Positions 23,279-33,680 of a stretch of 64,000 nucleotides of DNA are shown piece by piece (position 1 is the stretch's first letter; each line of letters starts with the position of its first letter). Position numbers and translations under genes: made by a program. The DNA lies in NCBI RefSeq assembly GCF_035222485.1, contig NC_085920.1, forward strand, positions 930,001 to 994,000, written 5' to 3'. The notes beneath the pieces were generated by a model. It saw only the letters and a program-made list of their open reading frames with translations. It was not told the DNA's origin and searched no databases. This DNA is from Podospora pseudoanserina (taxonomy: Eukaryota > Ascomycota > Sordariomycetes > Sordariales > Podosporaceae).

Positions 23279-26200
23279 GGCTGCCTACCCTGTCTAGATT
23301 CAATGTTGCATCATCGTGGTGGCTGTGAACCTGAAAGGGGAGAGCGAACGCATCGAATATTCCATATCCAGTTAACAAGAAGCCAAATATGCGGCCATGT
23401 CGAGATAGAATCAAGGATACCCTCAGTCTATTCAGGCCCAAAATGTAGCCATAGTAGCAGTCCTCCAGAGCGTGTGTCATCTATCACTTATTCAAATAGA
23501 CTGGCTGCCTCTCGGCCGATAGCAAGGCAGGTTCCTCTCCAGATAATGAAATCCATTTCAGTGATCGGCCTGAGCGGTTTCATGCCTCGGGAACCAGCGA
23601 AGGAGGCCCGACAACCGGCAGGCAAAGCAGCTGGCAGGCATGGAGCTGGTGTTGGTGACAGCGCAGGAGAGCGGCATTCAGCATCGGTAGCGTCGTGGCT
23701 TTGCTTTGCGGGTTTGCAGTTCAACCGTGTCCCTTTCATGGCATACATATCAAAACATTTGCTGCATCTCGCAGTACTATGTAGATGCCAAAGCACTTTG
23801 GTGAGGGGGAAATCGAACGATTACCCTAGGGAAGCATGGAAAGTGGGGCCGGATGCCCTTGTCGCTTGCGGCACGCAACGTCCAAGTCGATCGCCCTGTT
23901 TCCCCACAGGGCCCGTTGACGCCCCCGCAGACCCTTTCAGGGAAGCCGATTGGACACAAGATCTACAGATCAACTGAGCCACTCGCGCTTAACAAACATG
24001 GCCGCCTCTTGTGCTCTGTGTGAATTGGGCCAGTAAGAGAGCCAGCAGCTCTTTCCGTCGCTTGTTACGTGCCCGCTAATTCTAGATGGTGCACGGCAAC
24101 GAGCTTCTATTTGTCAACACCAACCGCAGAGTGTCAACGCGAGAGCCGCGAAGGCGAGCTTCTTGCCATGGACGACAAGCATGGTCAGGGGCCGCCCCGA
24201 GGTCTTTGCGTTTTCCACTTGCTCTGTTGAACTGGTGTGTTGGCTCCGGTGATGAGATATCGTGCGTGTACGAGAGCAACGAAGACACGCCAGCGCAACC
24301 TGAGTCGGGGAGTTTAGGCGTGAGACGTCGGGCAGAGGCTTGTTGCTTCCGTCTGACAACCTTGTTTTCGGCCATTTTTCTCGGCAGTCGCAGGAGGACG
24401 ACAGCATGTCGTGTACCACTGGGGACTTTCCATGGCATCTGTTCTCTTGCATCTGTATCCCGTTTTTGAGAGCCAAGGATCGTCCACCTGTGTGGGTATG
24501 ACGGCATGGGATAGGTGGTGTAAGTCGCTGTGTTTATGAATAGCTCTGAACCCTTGCATCTCGTGATTCTGCTCTTTGCCGATTCGTAGCGAAGCGTTGC
24601 ATGTACTTCATGGGGCATCTTTCCAACGAAAGGCGATAAAGGTATTTTTGGCCCTTGTGAATGTTTGGTATGATTGATGCCAAATGCATGTTACACAACG
24701 CTCTGTTACACCTGGTTGGTCAGGGCCCGCATCGATAGCTATCCTGAAAATTTCCCTGCTATTGATCTTAGCAACCGAATGCAAGCTTCGAGAAATCCAA
24801 GACCCCCAAAGTTCACAAACCTGGTCGGAGCGAGAGCAAACAAATTGGAAGGGGGGGGTTACTGCAGGGGACCTAACAATGTTTCTGGTGCTAGGGAAAT
24901 CCCGGTGTGAACAGGGATATCTCCAAGGTATCTCGCACCGTTGATTTCGCGTTTCGAACACATGCTGAGCCATGACGGCATCTGCAAAGTCCACCGCATC
25001 TTGTCACAGCAAAAAGCTGGCCAGGCGCGGCTTTTCACGCTTGTTCGGGAGCCGGTGCCCGTCTCTGCTGGCGTTTGAAGCGTTAGACTTTTTCTGTCTT
25101 ACCAAGCCATGCTGCCGCAAGACCGTTGCCTTCTCGTATTCTGTCGGCTCCCACAGTTCCTCCCAACGGCGGCGGGAAGTCAAGTGCCACCATGTTGTTC
25201 GTGTCTGCGTGGGCGATCATGCTCGCATGTATCCAGCGGAGGATACATGTAGCATAGGAATGAAGTTGGTGCCGAATCGGATGATATGGCGGCAGAGTGA
25301 TGCTAGGTTAACGGTCTACCGGAACGGGCCAAACCGGTGAGCTTGGCAAGCGGACGGCACCGTGTAAGTTGACGGCATGGAGATGGGGGGGGGGACGGCG
25401 ATGAGGGGCAAGAGGGAGAGAGAACGGTCGTTGCGGCTGATGGAGCTACCCCACAGTCGAGATCTCAGCGACACACACAGTGACTGGGAGCTCCCTGTCT
25501 GTGGATGACTAATTGGGCTTAGCGGTCCCACCTGTAAGGCCGTGATAAGCTTCCAAATTTTTGTGTCGGTCCCACTTGAATTGCCCACGTCTTTGCACGG
25601 ACCAGTAGATTGACCCCTTGAGCATGTGTTTTGATGCGCCTCTCGCTCATGTGATGTCCGCTGTCTGCGTCCGTCCGAAGCCATGCCACGCTATGCCAGG
25701 CACACGACATCCCCTTTGCGGTGGAAGCCCTCTGGTTGGCTGGCGCAAAACAGCGGGAAAGAGGCAAAGACGGAGAGCAAAGAAAAAAAGGGTGGGTTCA
25801 CAGGGAAGACGAAGCCCCAGCATGTCCCGAGTCCTGGTTACCCCCTTTTTCCCTCGCACCCGCTGGCGTTGCTGTGTTTCGTTCAGTCAGCGTCGAACAG
25901 AAGAGCTGTAAAAATCCCGCGTCGGAGAATAGGGGTTACAAATGCCAAACAATGGGACCCCAAACAGCAGCTGGAGTTCCGGGCGTTGGAACACCAAGTT
26001 TTTCCAATCTGCCTGAGCTGTTCCGGTGATGCGCACGTGTTTTGTAGAGAAAAGAGAAGAAAGCACGAAACGGTCAAACAAACAATCGGAGAGTTTGAAC
26101 TATGCGCGTGTCCGGCCGTTGTGTGATACCCGTCGGAAGTGTCAAAGTTGTCAAGCAACGGAAAGCCACCGCAACTGTCGTCAGAATCTTCAAAGACACT

Positions 26201-26800
26201 CCGTTGCCGGAGTGGTTGATGTTTTAGAGAAGAAAAGAAGGGGGTGTAATGCTCGTACTTTTTCGTCCATGTGGAACTGGGCGACGTAAGCTGTCGAGGG
26301 TGTCACCGAGACTAGATTGGTTGTAGTCAGCAAATCCAACGTTGCCGCATCAAGGCAGGCCGAAAGGTTCAAGATGTAGGTTGCTGCTAGAGGCCTGTTG
26401 CAAAGTCATGTGGGGGAACAACAGGGGTTGCGACGAGGAAGATATCATTTATGCGTGCCAGCACTTGCTGTCTGGGTGTGTTGCTTATTGTTATATCTGA
26501 GCAATATCAGCTCCACGAATTGACCAATGATTCTTCACAACAGGTCAAACAGTCGTGATTAGGCTTGACAAGGTATTAGGCAGGGCTGACATGGGGGGCA
26601 CAAGTTCGGCAGCGGGCCGTGAGGGTCCAAATACTTTGTTAGTTCAGGGGTTGGTTCCTTCGGGGCGGTTGTTGGTGCCACCTTCTGTATGCTGCGAGCT
26701 GGCATGTTTTCTGAGTGCCTCGTGAGATCAGTATACAATTTCAAGAACAGAAAGGTAAGCAAAAAGACCATGGTATAATCGCGCGGGTGTACTACGAAGA

Positions 26801-27307
26801 ATGTCGGAGAAATATATAACAGACAACAAAGATCCCAGGTAAGAAACCGCGAACAAAAGAAAAACAAAACGGCAGAAGAGCCACGAAAGTAAACAGACAT
26901 CCTCCTCCTTCCAAACACACAGTGCCAGCCCTCTAATCGAAGTCCAGGCCCAAGACACGATGGTACCAATTCCGTCCCTTGGGCCCAGAGCCATTATATC
27001 ACTCCACCTTTAGTGGTGATTACCCCGAGCCAGAGTATCCTTTGCTTCTCTCCCTCACGGAAAAAATGTACAGGTTCCATGGCCATGATGCCGTTTGCAA
27101 GTATGTCGCTGTCGGTCGATATCGGTTCGCCGGCCAGCTCCTTGCGGATATCGAGGCAAAGATGTTAAAGCCCTGCAAATGTGCGAACGAGTTCTGGTTA
27201 GCATTTTCACAAGCTGATGACAAGTGATCGTACCGAAAATTACTAACGACACATGCTCTTCAAGCAGCTATCGCAATAGCCGTCAATCTCGTGCGGAACC
27301 TCCCTGA
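26801..27307 (+). CDS. Predicted three-exon gene of unknown function (108 aa)
   Basis: Found by splice logic, because no single frame shows it. Exon 1 is 26801-26838 (ATG with A at -3, encoding MSEKYITDNKDP then a split codon, donor GTAAGA). Exon 2 is 26948-27196 (83 codons open). Exon 3 is 27268-27307 (ends TGA 27305-27307). Intron 1 (109 nt) ends with branch CTAAT 10-12 nt before CCAG; intron 2 (71 nt) has donor GTTAGC, a perfect TACTAAC branch and a tandem acceptor CAAGCAG that would add or omit one Ser. Both introns keep phase. The product is mixed charged and aromatic, with a Cys-Lys-Cys pair (KPCKCANEF) near the end; no signal peptide or known domain is seen. Function unknown. The splice pattern is the evidence; homology is untested. 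Confidence 0.42.
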
Positions 27308-30300
27308 CACCCCCAGGGCAACCTCCACCTTGCGCTCTGCACTCGGCGGTGTGCGACATCTCGCTCGTGGGGGCGTGATAGCACCCTCGGTATCTCCAGG
27401 TAATCATCTGGCAGCACATATTGTTGTTTGTGGGTGTGTCGTGCGGAGGTTGGGAGGATTTGTGGAAAGAAGTTGAGCTGTAGACGGTTTTGATGTCGAG
27501 TAAATGTAGAGGCAGTGGTGTGAACGGCAGGATGATAGAGCGCGGAGTGATGCTGATAAAGGGAATAGAAACTTTGAGAGGACGTTGGCGCCCTTTTATG
27601 TTCTCGCTAGAGATGGGATGCCTACATACTTCGAACTTTCGATGTTCGCCGTTGAGCCTCTTGAAAGATCACCAGGGATATGTGGGTGTCATCGGCAGTG
27701 AGGTCGAACTAGCTCATTGACCAACTGTTGGCAGCGATGGTTACGCAGGGAGATGAAATCAGGTGGGTGGTGCTGTTGGTCGATAATCTTGAATGGCTCA
27801 GGCTCTACCCGTGGCCAGATTGCGGGAGAAAACGTCACTACCACCTATTGCGGGACAGAGGAGCGGGAGAAGGTGATGGGGCAGGGAAGAGAGAAAGTAC
27901 ATCTGTGTATCAAAGACTTGAGAAGTAGAGTCTGCCAGGTACCTCTGCCGGGTGTATATGCCGCAACACCGTTGGCAAGGGTGCAGGGTGTTGCAATAGA
28001 AAAGACCTGGGCCTATCAGGTATACATCTGGGGAACCCTCCTTCCAGGGCTGGCAACGGCTAAGGTGTCTAGACACCCCGTGTACCAACCCGAAATGTGT
28101 CTCCCACCCCCCCACCCCTCAACGACGAACTGATCCCCATCAAAAGTGCGAGAACAATCAGCCCTGTGGCCACTGCTGGTGACAATTGTCGGCATCAACT
28201 GTAGAGGTGCGTTGCGCCGTCAGGGTGCTGTAAGTCATCTCGGGTTATGTCCGAACGACGCCTGTACAAGTTGCAAACTCGATCTTCCTCTGCCGTAACG
28301 TCCCACACTTGAGAATGGCGGCCGCACACGAGGACCTCGGGGCCTGCCAAGGAGTAACGTAACGGGAGACGGAAGCGTGAGGAGCTTTTTCCCTTTGAGA
28401 CGAACGCATGTTTGCGAACTAGCGGGGAAGCGCAGCATGGCTCCTGTTGAGACGGAAACCCACAGTAGTCCAGCAGAAACACGACCATAGGAAAAATATG
28501 GGGAGTTAGGGATAAGAGCGTAAGGGTTAAGCTGCGGGAGATGATGGTCCACGACAAGCCACCAAGCCGCATACAAGCATGGAAGACTGTTCCGGTGCTC
28601 CAAGACTACTGATATTAATGGAGAAGTTAGCCGCATTGGGTAGGAGGCCCAACAACTATCTTCTTGCTCCAGAGATACTCTGTGTCTCTCCAATCTTTGC
28701 GGTTTGGGAGGTGGCGCGCACTTGCTTGAGGTCACCTTGTCGTTCGGGTACTTTTCACTAGGATCTTCAGTATCAGCAGATACCGGTTTGAAACTTCACA
28801 TATTTGACGTCCCGATCAAGGTACCTGCAGCTGGTGTTAACCGAGTTGGTATCTAACCTGGGAGCCATGGAGGTTGAGGTTGAGGCTGAGGATGAAGGCT
28901 GCATGAACAGCGACCGCAACCCTGCATATCGCGGATCCCCGGTTGCAATCACCAGCGAGGTGAAGAAGTGAGTCGATGCCTGCTGCGAGGCTGTCATAGG
29001 ACAGATTCAAGACCAGCATTTGCAGCTTCGTTCGGCGTCGCGGCACTTGAGGACTGGGGGCGAGGTGTCGGTGTCTAAAGCAGAACAGGCGAAGATAAGT
29101 GACATTGTGAAAAGAGACAAAGGAATTTGGCCATTGGCATTGCGGTGTTTGCTCTTCATCTTCTGGCGTGGTTGCTATGACGGGAATTGGGCAAGGAGCA
29201 TCGGAAGAAACACCAAAATAAGAGCGGAAGCCAGTGTCTGGATGGTAGAGAAGCAGTCCAAAGAAATCTGCACACACAGGCCCCAGTTCCACCCAATAAC
29301 CAGGGCCCTTCTTTTTTTGATTGACGCACCGATTTGGGACGTCGTGCTTTCCTGTTGTGTTCCCACGTCAAAGCCTCTCTGTGTATCGCATGCAGGAGCT
29401 CCCGACTTCCTTCATCAACAACAAGCTAGATAAACCTTCCTTTTCGGTTGATTTTCAAGAAACTGGCGTGGCCCCACTTGAGTAACTTTGTACCCACAGT
29501 TTATTCTTGCAAGGGGTGAGGCCGCCCCCAAACACTCTCCTTGATTCAAAATTCCCGGGTCGGTGATAAAAAGTGGGGGCTGACTTGGCTGACGCTTTTA
29601 AACAGTCTGATGGAAAGCCTGGTGCGGCCAGGTCTGCGGCCGGCCCTCTCGTTCTTTCCGGTGTCTATCACGGCAACCCTGGCATCACGCTTGGTCGTCA
29701 AAGTCGGCCGAGATGCTTGACACAGCCTTTTCATCCATCTTGACTGGAGTCCTAACCGGCCGTGTTCTCCGGCTCAATTACCGCCAAGCTCGCCGGTTGG
29801 GATCGACCCATCTATGCCATCACCCAGAGTGCCCCTGAAGGCCGCCATTCGTCTTCTCTGATGTTTCTCGAACATGTGAAGACGGGTCAATGGTATGCGA
29901 CCTGGTTGATCTGAAACCTTCAACCTCAGTTTTGGCGGAGGCCCATTCCAGCTCCGGGGAGACGAACAGCACTGGATACTGCGAGCTCAGTCATGACCCC
30001 TATTTCCCCTGATCCGAACCGGGCTAACCGAGACACATCCAGATGTGGGACATATGCGGCATTGGGATGAAATTGATGGAGCTACTCGGTCTGTTTTTGC
30101 CTAGTCTTGCAAACATATGGCAGAGCGGGCTTGTTCTGCATTCTTCACTGCCATGAGCACAATGTGTTGCTCCTCGATGGGGGTCTCCCTGAGATGTGGG
30201 ATATCAGTCACGACTGACCGGAGCTATTTCCGCAAATACTCCAAAAATCTTTTAGGCGCACATAGGAGATCATTTGCGATATCAAGGCCGCTGGCATGCA

Positions 30301-30637
30301 TGCTCTCCATCTTCTTGGCGACTGAAACAGGTAATGTTGCCATGGAGCATATGGCACTTTCCCACCACACAGGGCCCATCAAATGCACGAACGGTCTGCA
30401 TAAGGTCACCAGACTGTGTCCTTGTCTGAGAGGGAAGAATTTCTGGTTGTTGGGAGACCGTCGTACTGGCGGTTCTCGCGATTATGCTTACGATTCCGGC
30501 TTTCTGCCAATCATGGCTGTATTTAAGCGCCAGCACCGAATTGCTGGTAAGCACTCCCAGAGGTCAGTCCTTCGTCTCAGTGACGAGTCACTGCAGCCCA
30601 TATCGCCACAGACTGGATGGACTAACGCCTCAAGGGT
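27308..30637. other. Gene-poor region with isolated coding-like stretches
   Basis: No complete gene can be supported. A candidate first exon with a strong start context lies at 28867-28967 (listed separately). On the minus strand, 29950-30410 reads as coding-like segments separated by stop codons (for example LDIANDLLCAPKRFLEYLRK, then a stop, then RSVVTDIPHLRETPIEE in the same phase), which could be part of the same decay seen next door at 30.6-32.1 kb. Confidence 0.4.
28867..28967 (+). other. Candidate first exon of an unidentified gene
   Basis: The ATG sits in an optimal context (GAGCCATGG). It opens 33 acidic, polar codons (MEVEVEAEDEGC onward) up to a consensus GTGAGT donor at 28968. 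Acceptors at about 29012 or 29026 could follow, but none with a convincing branch site gives a long second exon. It is weakly supported; a hexamer repeat (GAGGTT) at the start may be a simple-sequence artefact. Confidence 0.2.
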
Positions 30638-32070
30638 CTACATCCGTTGTCTAACAGACTCTCCCTTACTCTTTCGGAAGCCATTGGCCTGACCTCTACA
30701 TTGAGCCACAATCTGGAGTTCAACTCGTATCATTTGCCCATCGACAATCTCTCTCCATGATTGCAAGTGCTTTTAGCAAACACCCACCCCACCAGCTACC
30801 CACTCTCTCACCCCAATGTGATGTAATTGACCCTCGATATGCAGGTCGCTTGTCCGGGTCCGGACAATGTCGCCGGAACCAAGCCAGGACGCCGCTCACA
30901 CACCTTGCGGACCCACGGTGAGCAGGGCGATGGCCTTTGCCCGATTGGCAGGCAGAACATATTCGCAATCAGCCAAACCGTCCCGAGATGATTGCCCTGT
31001 GGACACCGTCCCTTTAGGGAAGATAGTCCCCCCCATCTCGAGATAGGACGTTGATATCACCAACAATGTTGTGTTGCAGATACTCTTTTCCACAAGGGGT
31101 GTCGTTCGGGGCCGAAATGTTGATAGGCTTGCTGGGGTCGTCATCGTCGCCCCTGGTCGCACGAAACCAAGAAGACTCAAGATTAGCCGTCACCTTTCAT
31201 CAAGCAAACAAGGTAAGTGCTCCCTTTGTTCCTCGACAGAACCACCAAGTACCCGTCTTTTCGAATAGGTAGTTTGCTCGTCCTCGAAGTGCCGGATGCC
31301 AACAAGCGCGCACGGCACCACTAGCACACCATTGGCACCTATGTTGGTTCGAGGGCACGCGATTATCGGCTCTTAAGCCAGTCAGGAGTTATGGTGCTGC
31401 TTGTTCCCTGGTGGAGCTCACCGACGCATCGGCCCGTATCGATGGCAGACCTGCATGAGGGCATTGGTCACGGGAGCGTGGGACTGGGGGCTGGCATCTC
31501 CCGCCAACTTCTGCAGAAGGAAAGCTCTCAGCAACAACTCTCCTCTTTCAACAGCCAGGTTGTTGAGCAACTTACACTTGCTTGACCCGCTCCCTGAAAG
31601 AACGTACGATCTCTCCTGCCGGAAAAGAACTCAGAGACAGACCCAAAACATCTTCTCATAGCTCAGTCGAAGAGCCTGTCTGACTGACTTTGGGTACTTT
31701 GAACAAAATCAACGATTACTGGCAACGACCTCCTCGAAAACCGCCACAAGGCCACTCTCTCTTTGGCGGAGTTCTACAAGTCAGTAAGTCACAACACATC
31801 GTTCTTCAAATCCGGACGTGGCCAGATAGTTCAGCCCATTCAGTTGGCGTTGAAAATGATGATCATCTGGGTCATGTTAGACCGTCACGACATCTTTGGC
31901 CTAGTGGCTCCAAGTGGTGTTCTTCAGAGACTTGAATTGTGCCAGCTCATCAGCAAAGCAAGCCTCTTTGACAAGCTTGGCATCAATATCAGTCTCAGTG
32001 CATGGACGAGCTTCGTTCCTCTCACGTTGTGGCTGGAGCTACAAGCTAGCTGTGGTGTTGAAAGCTCAGA
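30638..32070 (-). pseudogene. Decayed gene, possibly UPF1/DNA2-type (SF1) helicase relic
   Basis: On the minus strand one reading phase gives long coding-like segments broken by TAG, TAA and TGA codons. From 5' to 3' these are TDIDAKLVKEACFADELAQF, a segment with LLLRAFLLQKLAGDASP and TNALMQVCHRYGPMRR, then IIACPRTNIGANGVL (compare helicase motif Ia, CAPTN-type). Near the 3' end, still in that phase, are DIVRTRTSDLHIEGQL, REWVAGG and KHLQSWREIVDG, which resemble motifs V/VI and the following helix of SF1 helicases. A middle part (about 30.9-31.2 kb) reads in other phases, with a likely shift in a G7 run at about 31028-31034. No Walker A box was found, and overall stop density is only slightly below chance. 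Identity is therefore tentative. Confidence 0.33.
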
Positions 32071-33338
32071 TGCTGTGGTTGAAACATGTCTGGTAAGAGC
32101 TCGGTTCGCGCTGTTAACCAGCTTTATCCCCGTCGGACCCGAAAGTGATTGGTTGTTGAGCAAGCAGCCACATTGATAGTGATCATGAACTTGCAGCGGT
32201 TAGGCTCGGTGTGCCGAAATCGAGCCAACAGACAGACCTGCGGCTTCTGCTATTCTTGGGATTTAAATTGTTCATTGTGGCATGATGGCAAGCGTGCGTC
32301 ATTGATTTTTCATGGCAGTTTACCGAACAAGGTGGTTTTGTCGGGGCCAAACGGGAGTCGAGACCCTGGGCTTGCGTGTCTGGGGCAGCACGGGGCATTT
32401 AGGGCTCCCCGCGCCCCGCAAATTCCCCAGATTCCAAGCGTGCCGGGCATCAAGTGACAGCTGCGATGGGCTTCCGATATATCTTCGTCGGCGGCGAACG
32501 GCACCAATCAAACGGGCGAAAGCTCAAGGTCAATGGAGGCTGTCCCCGGTAGAAGCAGGGCACACGAGCAGAAGAGCCGCGACGAGGAGCTCCACATTGT
32601 AACAAAGTCTATTTTGTCCTGTCTCGACATCATTCCACCATTCCCACCATACCGTGATGTCTCCAGCAGGAGCCAGCACATGCCAGCAGCACATGTCAAT
32701 TTTGCCAGTGCGCCGCTGGCCGGCCAGCGCGGTTAACAGAGGCATTACCCCCTCGATTTTTCTCAAGCCAATTGCGTCCCCACGTGCGGCACCCACTCGC
32801 GCCGAGATTTACTCGACTCCTCCTTCTTAGTCGAGCACAATTCGAGTCCAATCATGGCAGGGGCGCCCCGCCAACTTTTTTTGATCATACGTCGCTGTGA
32901 AATGGGTGGTTTTGGTGCTGGTGCGCGGGAAGGGAGAGCAGTGCCGCCTGGAATTGCGGGATTGGGAACAAGGTCCCCCGTCCAGCTCATGTGAACACTT
33001 TTGCGGAGCACAAGGAGACCCAAACAGTCTCAGGGAAGTTACCAAGCAGGGGGGAGAGCTGCTGGGGGGGGGAGCTACATGGAGCTGGCCATCATCCGTC
33101 AGCACCGATATGTCCGCTGCCGTTGGGACATATAAACTCCATCCTGCTCTGTTCTCCCACTTCTTTTATTTTCCTCTTTCTCTCTTCATTCAAACTTTTC
33201 GTTCTTAAAGTACTCCAAAGCTTACTGACGCTGGTCTCTCATCATCATCTCTCTATCCAAAGCTACTACAGCAACCACAATCACCACCAAGAAGCCCACA
33301 CAAACTTTTTATTCACACGCCAAAACCAAAAACACACA
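32071..33338 (+). promoter_or_regulatory. Long upstream region of the small gene at 33339, with TATA box
   Basis: No gene seen. TATAAA at 33131-33136 lies about 200 bp before the ATG at 33339. A long pyrimidine-rich stretch follows (about 33150-33260), a pattern typical of strongly transcribed fungal genes. GGGG-type motifs, including AGGGGCGCCCC near 32866-32876, could be stress or carbon-response sites, but this is only a pattern match. Confidence 0.5.
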
Positions 33339-33680
33339 ATGTCTTCCCCCCTCACCCCAGAGCAAATCCGCCAGCTCTCGGAGCAAGCCCAAGAGTTCCG
33401 CCCCGTGAATGCCTTCCGCCGGCCCTCAACCTTTTTGTCCCTCGCCCCCTCCACGTCGGAGTCGTACCCCCGCAGCCAGAAGCAAGAGACTTCTGCGCCC
33501 CCCCTCACAGCCGAGGCCCTCGCCGCCATTCCCCAGAAGCAAGACGAGCAGAAGCGCCGCGCCTCGAGCCTAAGCTCGGACGCCTCCAAGTTCCGGTTCT
33601 TGAAGCTGGGACCCGTCCACTGGGGCGAGCACCAGGACGGTGTCAAGGAGGACTTTTATGAGGTTGCTGTTGAGGAGTGA
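33339..33680 (+). CDS. Small conserved fungal protein of unknown function (113 aa)
   Basis: A single-exon gene starting at the first ATG after a TATA box and C/T-rich leader. The protein is hydrophilic: an N-terminal helix (TPEQIRQLSEQAQEF), a Ser/Pro-rich middle, RRASSLSSDASKF (good kinase-site context) and a C-terminal block FRFLKLGPVHWGEH ending in acidic FYEVAVEE. I recall this C-terminal block as shared by short uncharacterised Pezizomycotina proteins, but can name no function. Codon use is strongly C-ending, which with the TATA box and leader suggests high expression. No signal peptide or membrane segment. Confidence 0.8.
   Translation: MSSPLTPEQIRQLSEQAQEFRPVNAFRRPSTFLSLAPSTSESYPRSQKQETSAPPLTAEALAAIPQKQDEQKRRASSLSSDASKFRFLKLGPVHWGEHQDGVKEDFYEVAVEE

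Larger units (their letters stand above)
19624..26800. other. Gene-poor region downstream of RPB1
   Basis: About 7.2 kb with no gene I can name. It begins with the T-rich RPB1 3' region, then microsatellites and a hairpin (listed separately). Longer frames with true ATGs are 23303-23977 (plus, 224 codons), 24082-24618 (minus, 178 codons) and 22796-23278 (minus, 160 codons). The first two lack motifs, hydrophobic segments or supporting splice signals, so I do not call them genes. The block may hold non-coding transcripts, lineage-specific genes or decayed sequence. Confidence 0.5.

Noticed and set aside
23303-23977. 224-codon plus-strand frame in the gene-poor block
   Set aside because: It has a true ATG, but its composition looks like random GC-rich sequence, with no motif, no hydrophobic segment and no promoter-like context.
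24082-24618. 178-codon minus-strand frame
   Set aside because: Real ATG but no recognisable motif, and overlapping frames on the other strand are equally long; not distinguishable from chance.
31763-32176. 137-codon plus-strand frame at 31.8 kb
   Set aside because: It starts at TTG and lies opposite the coding-like minus-strand relic, which gives a better explanation.
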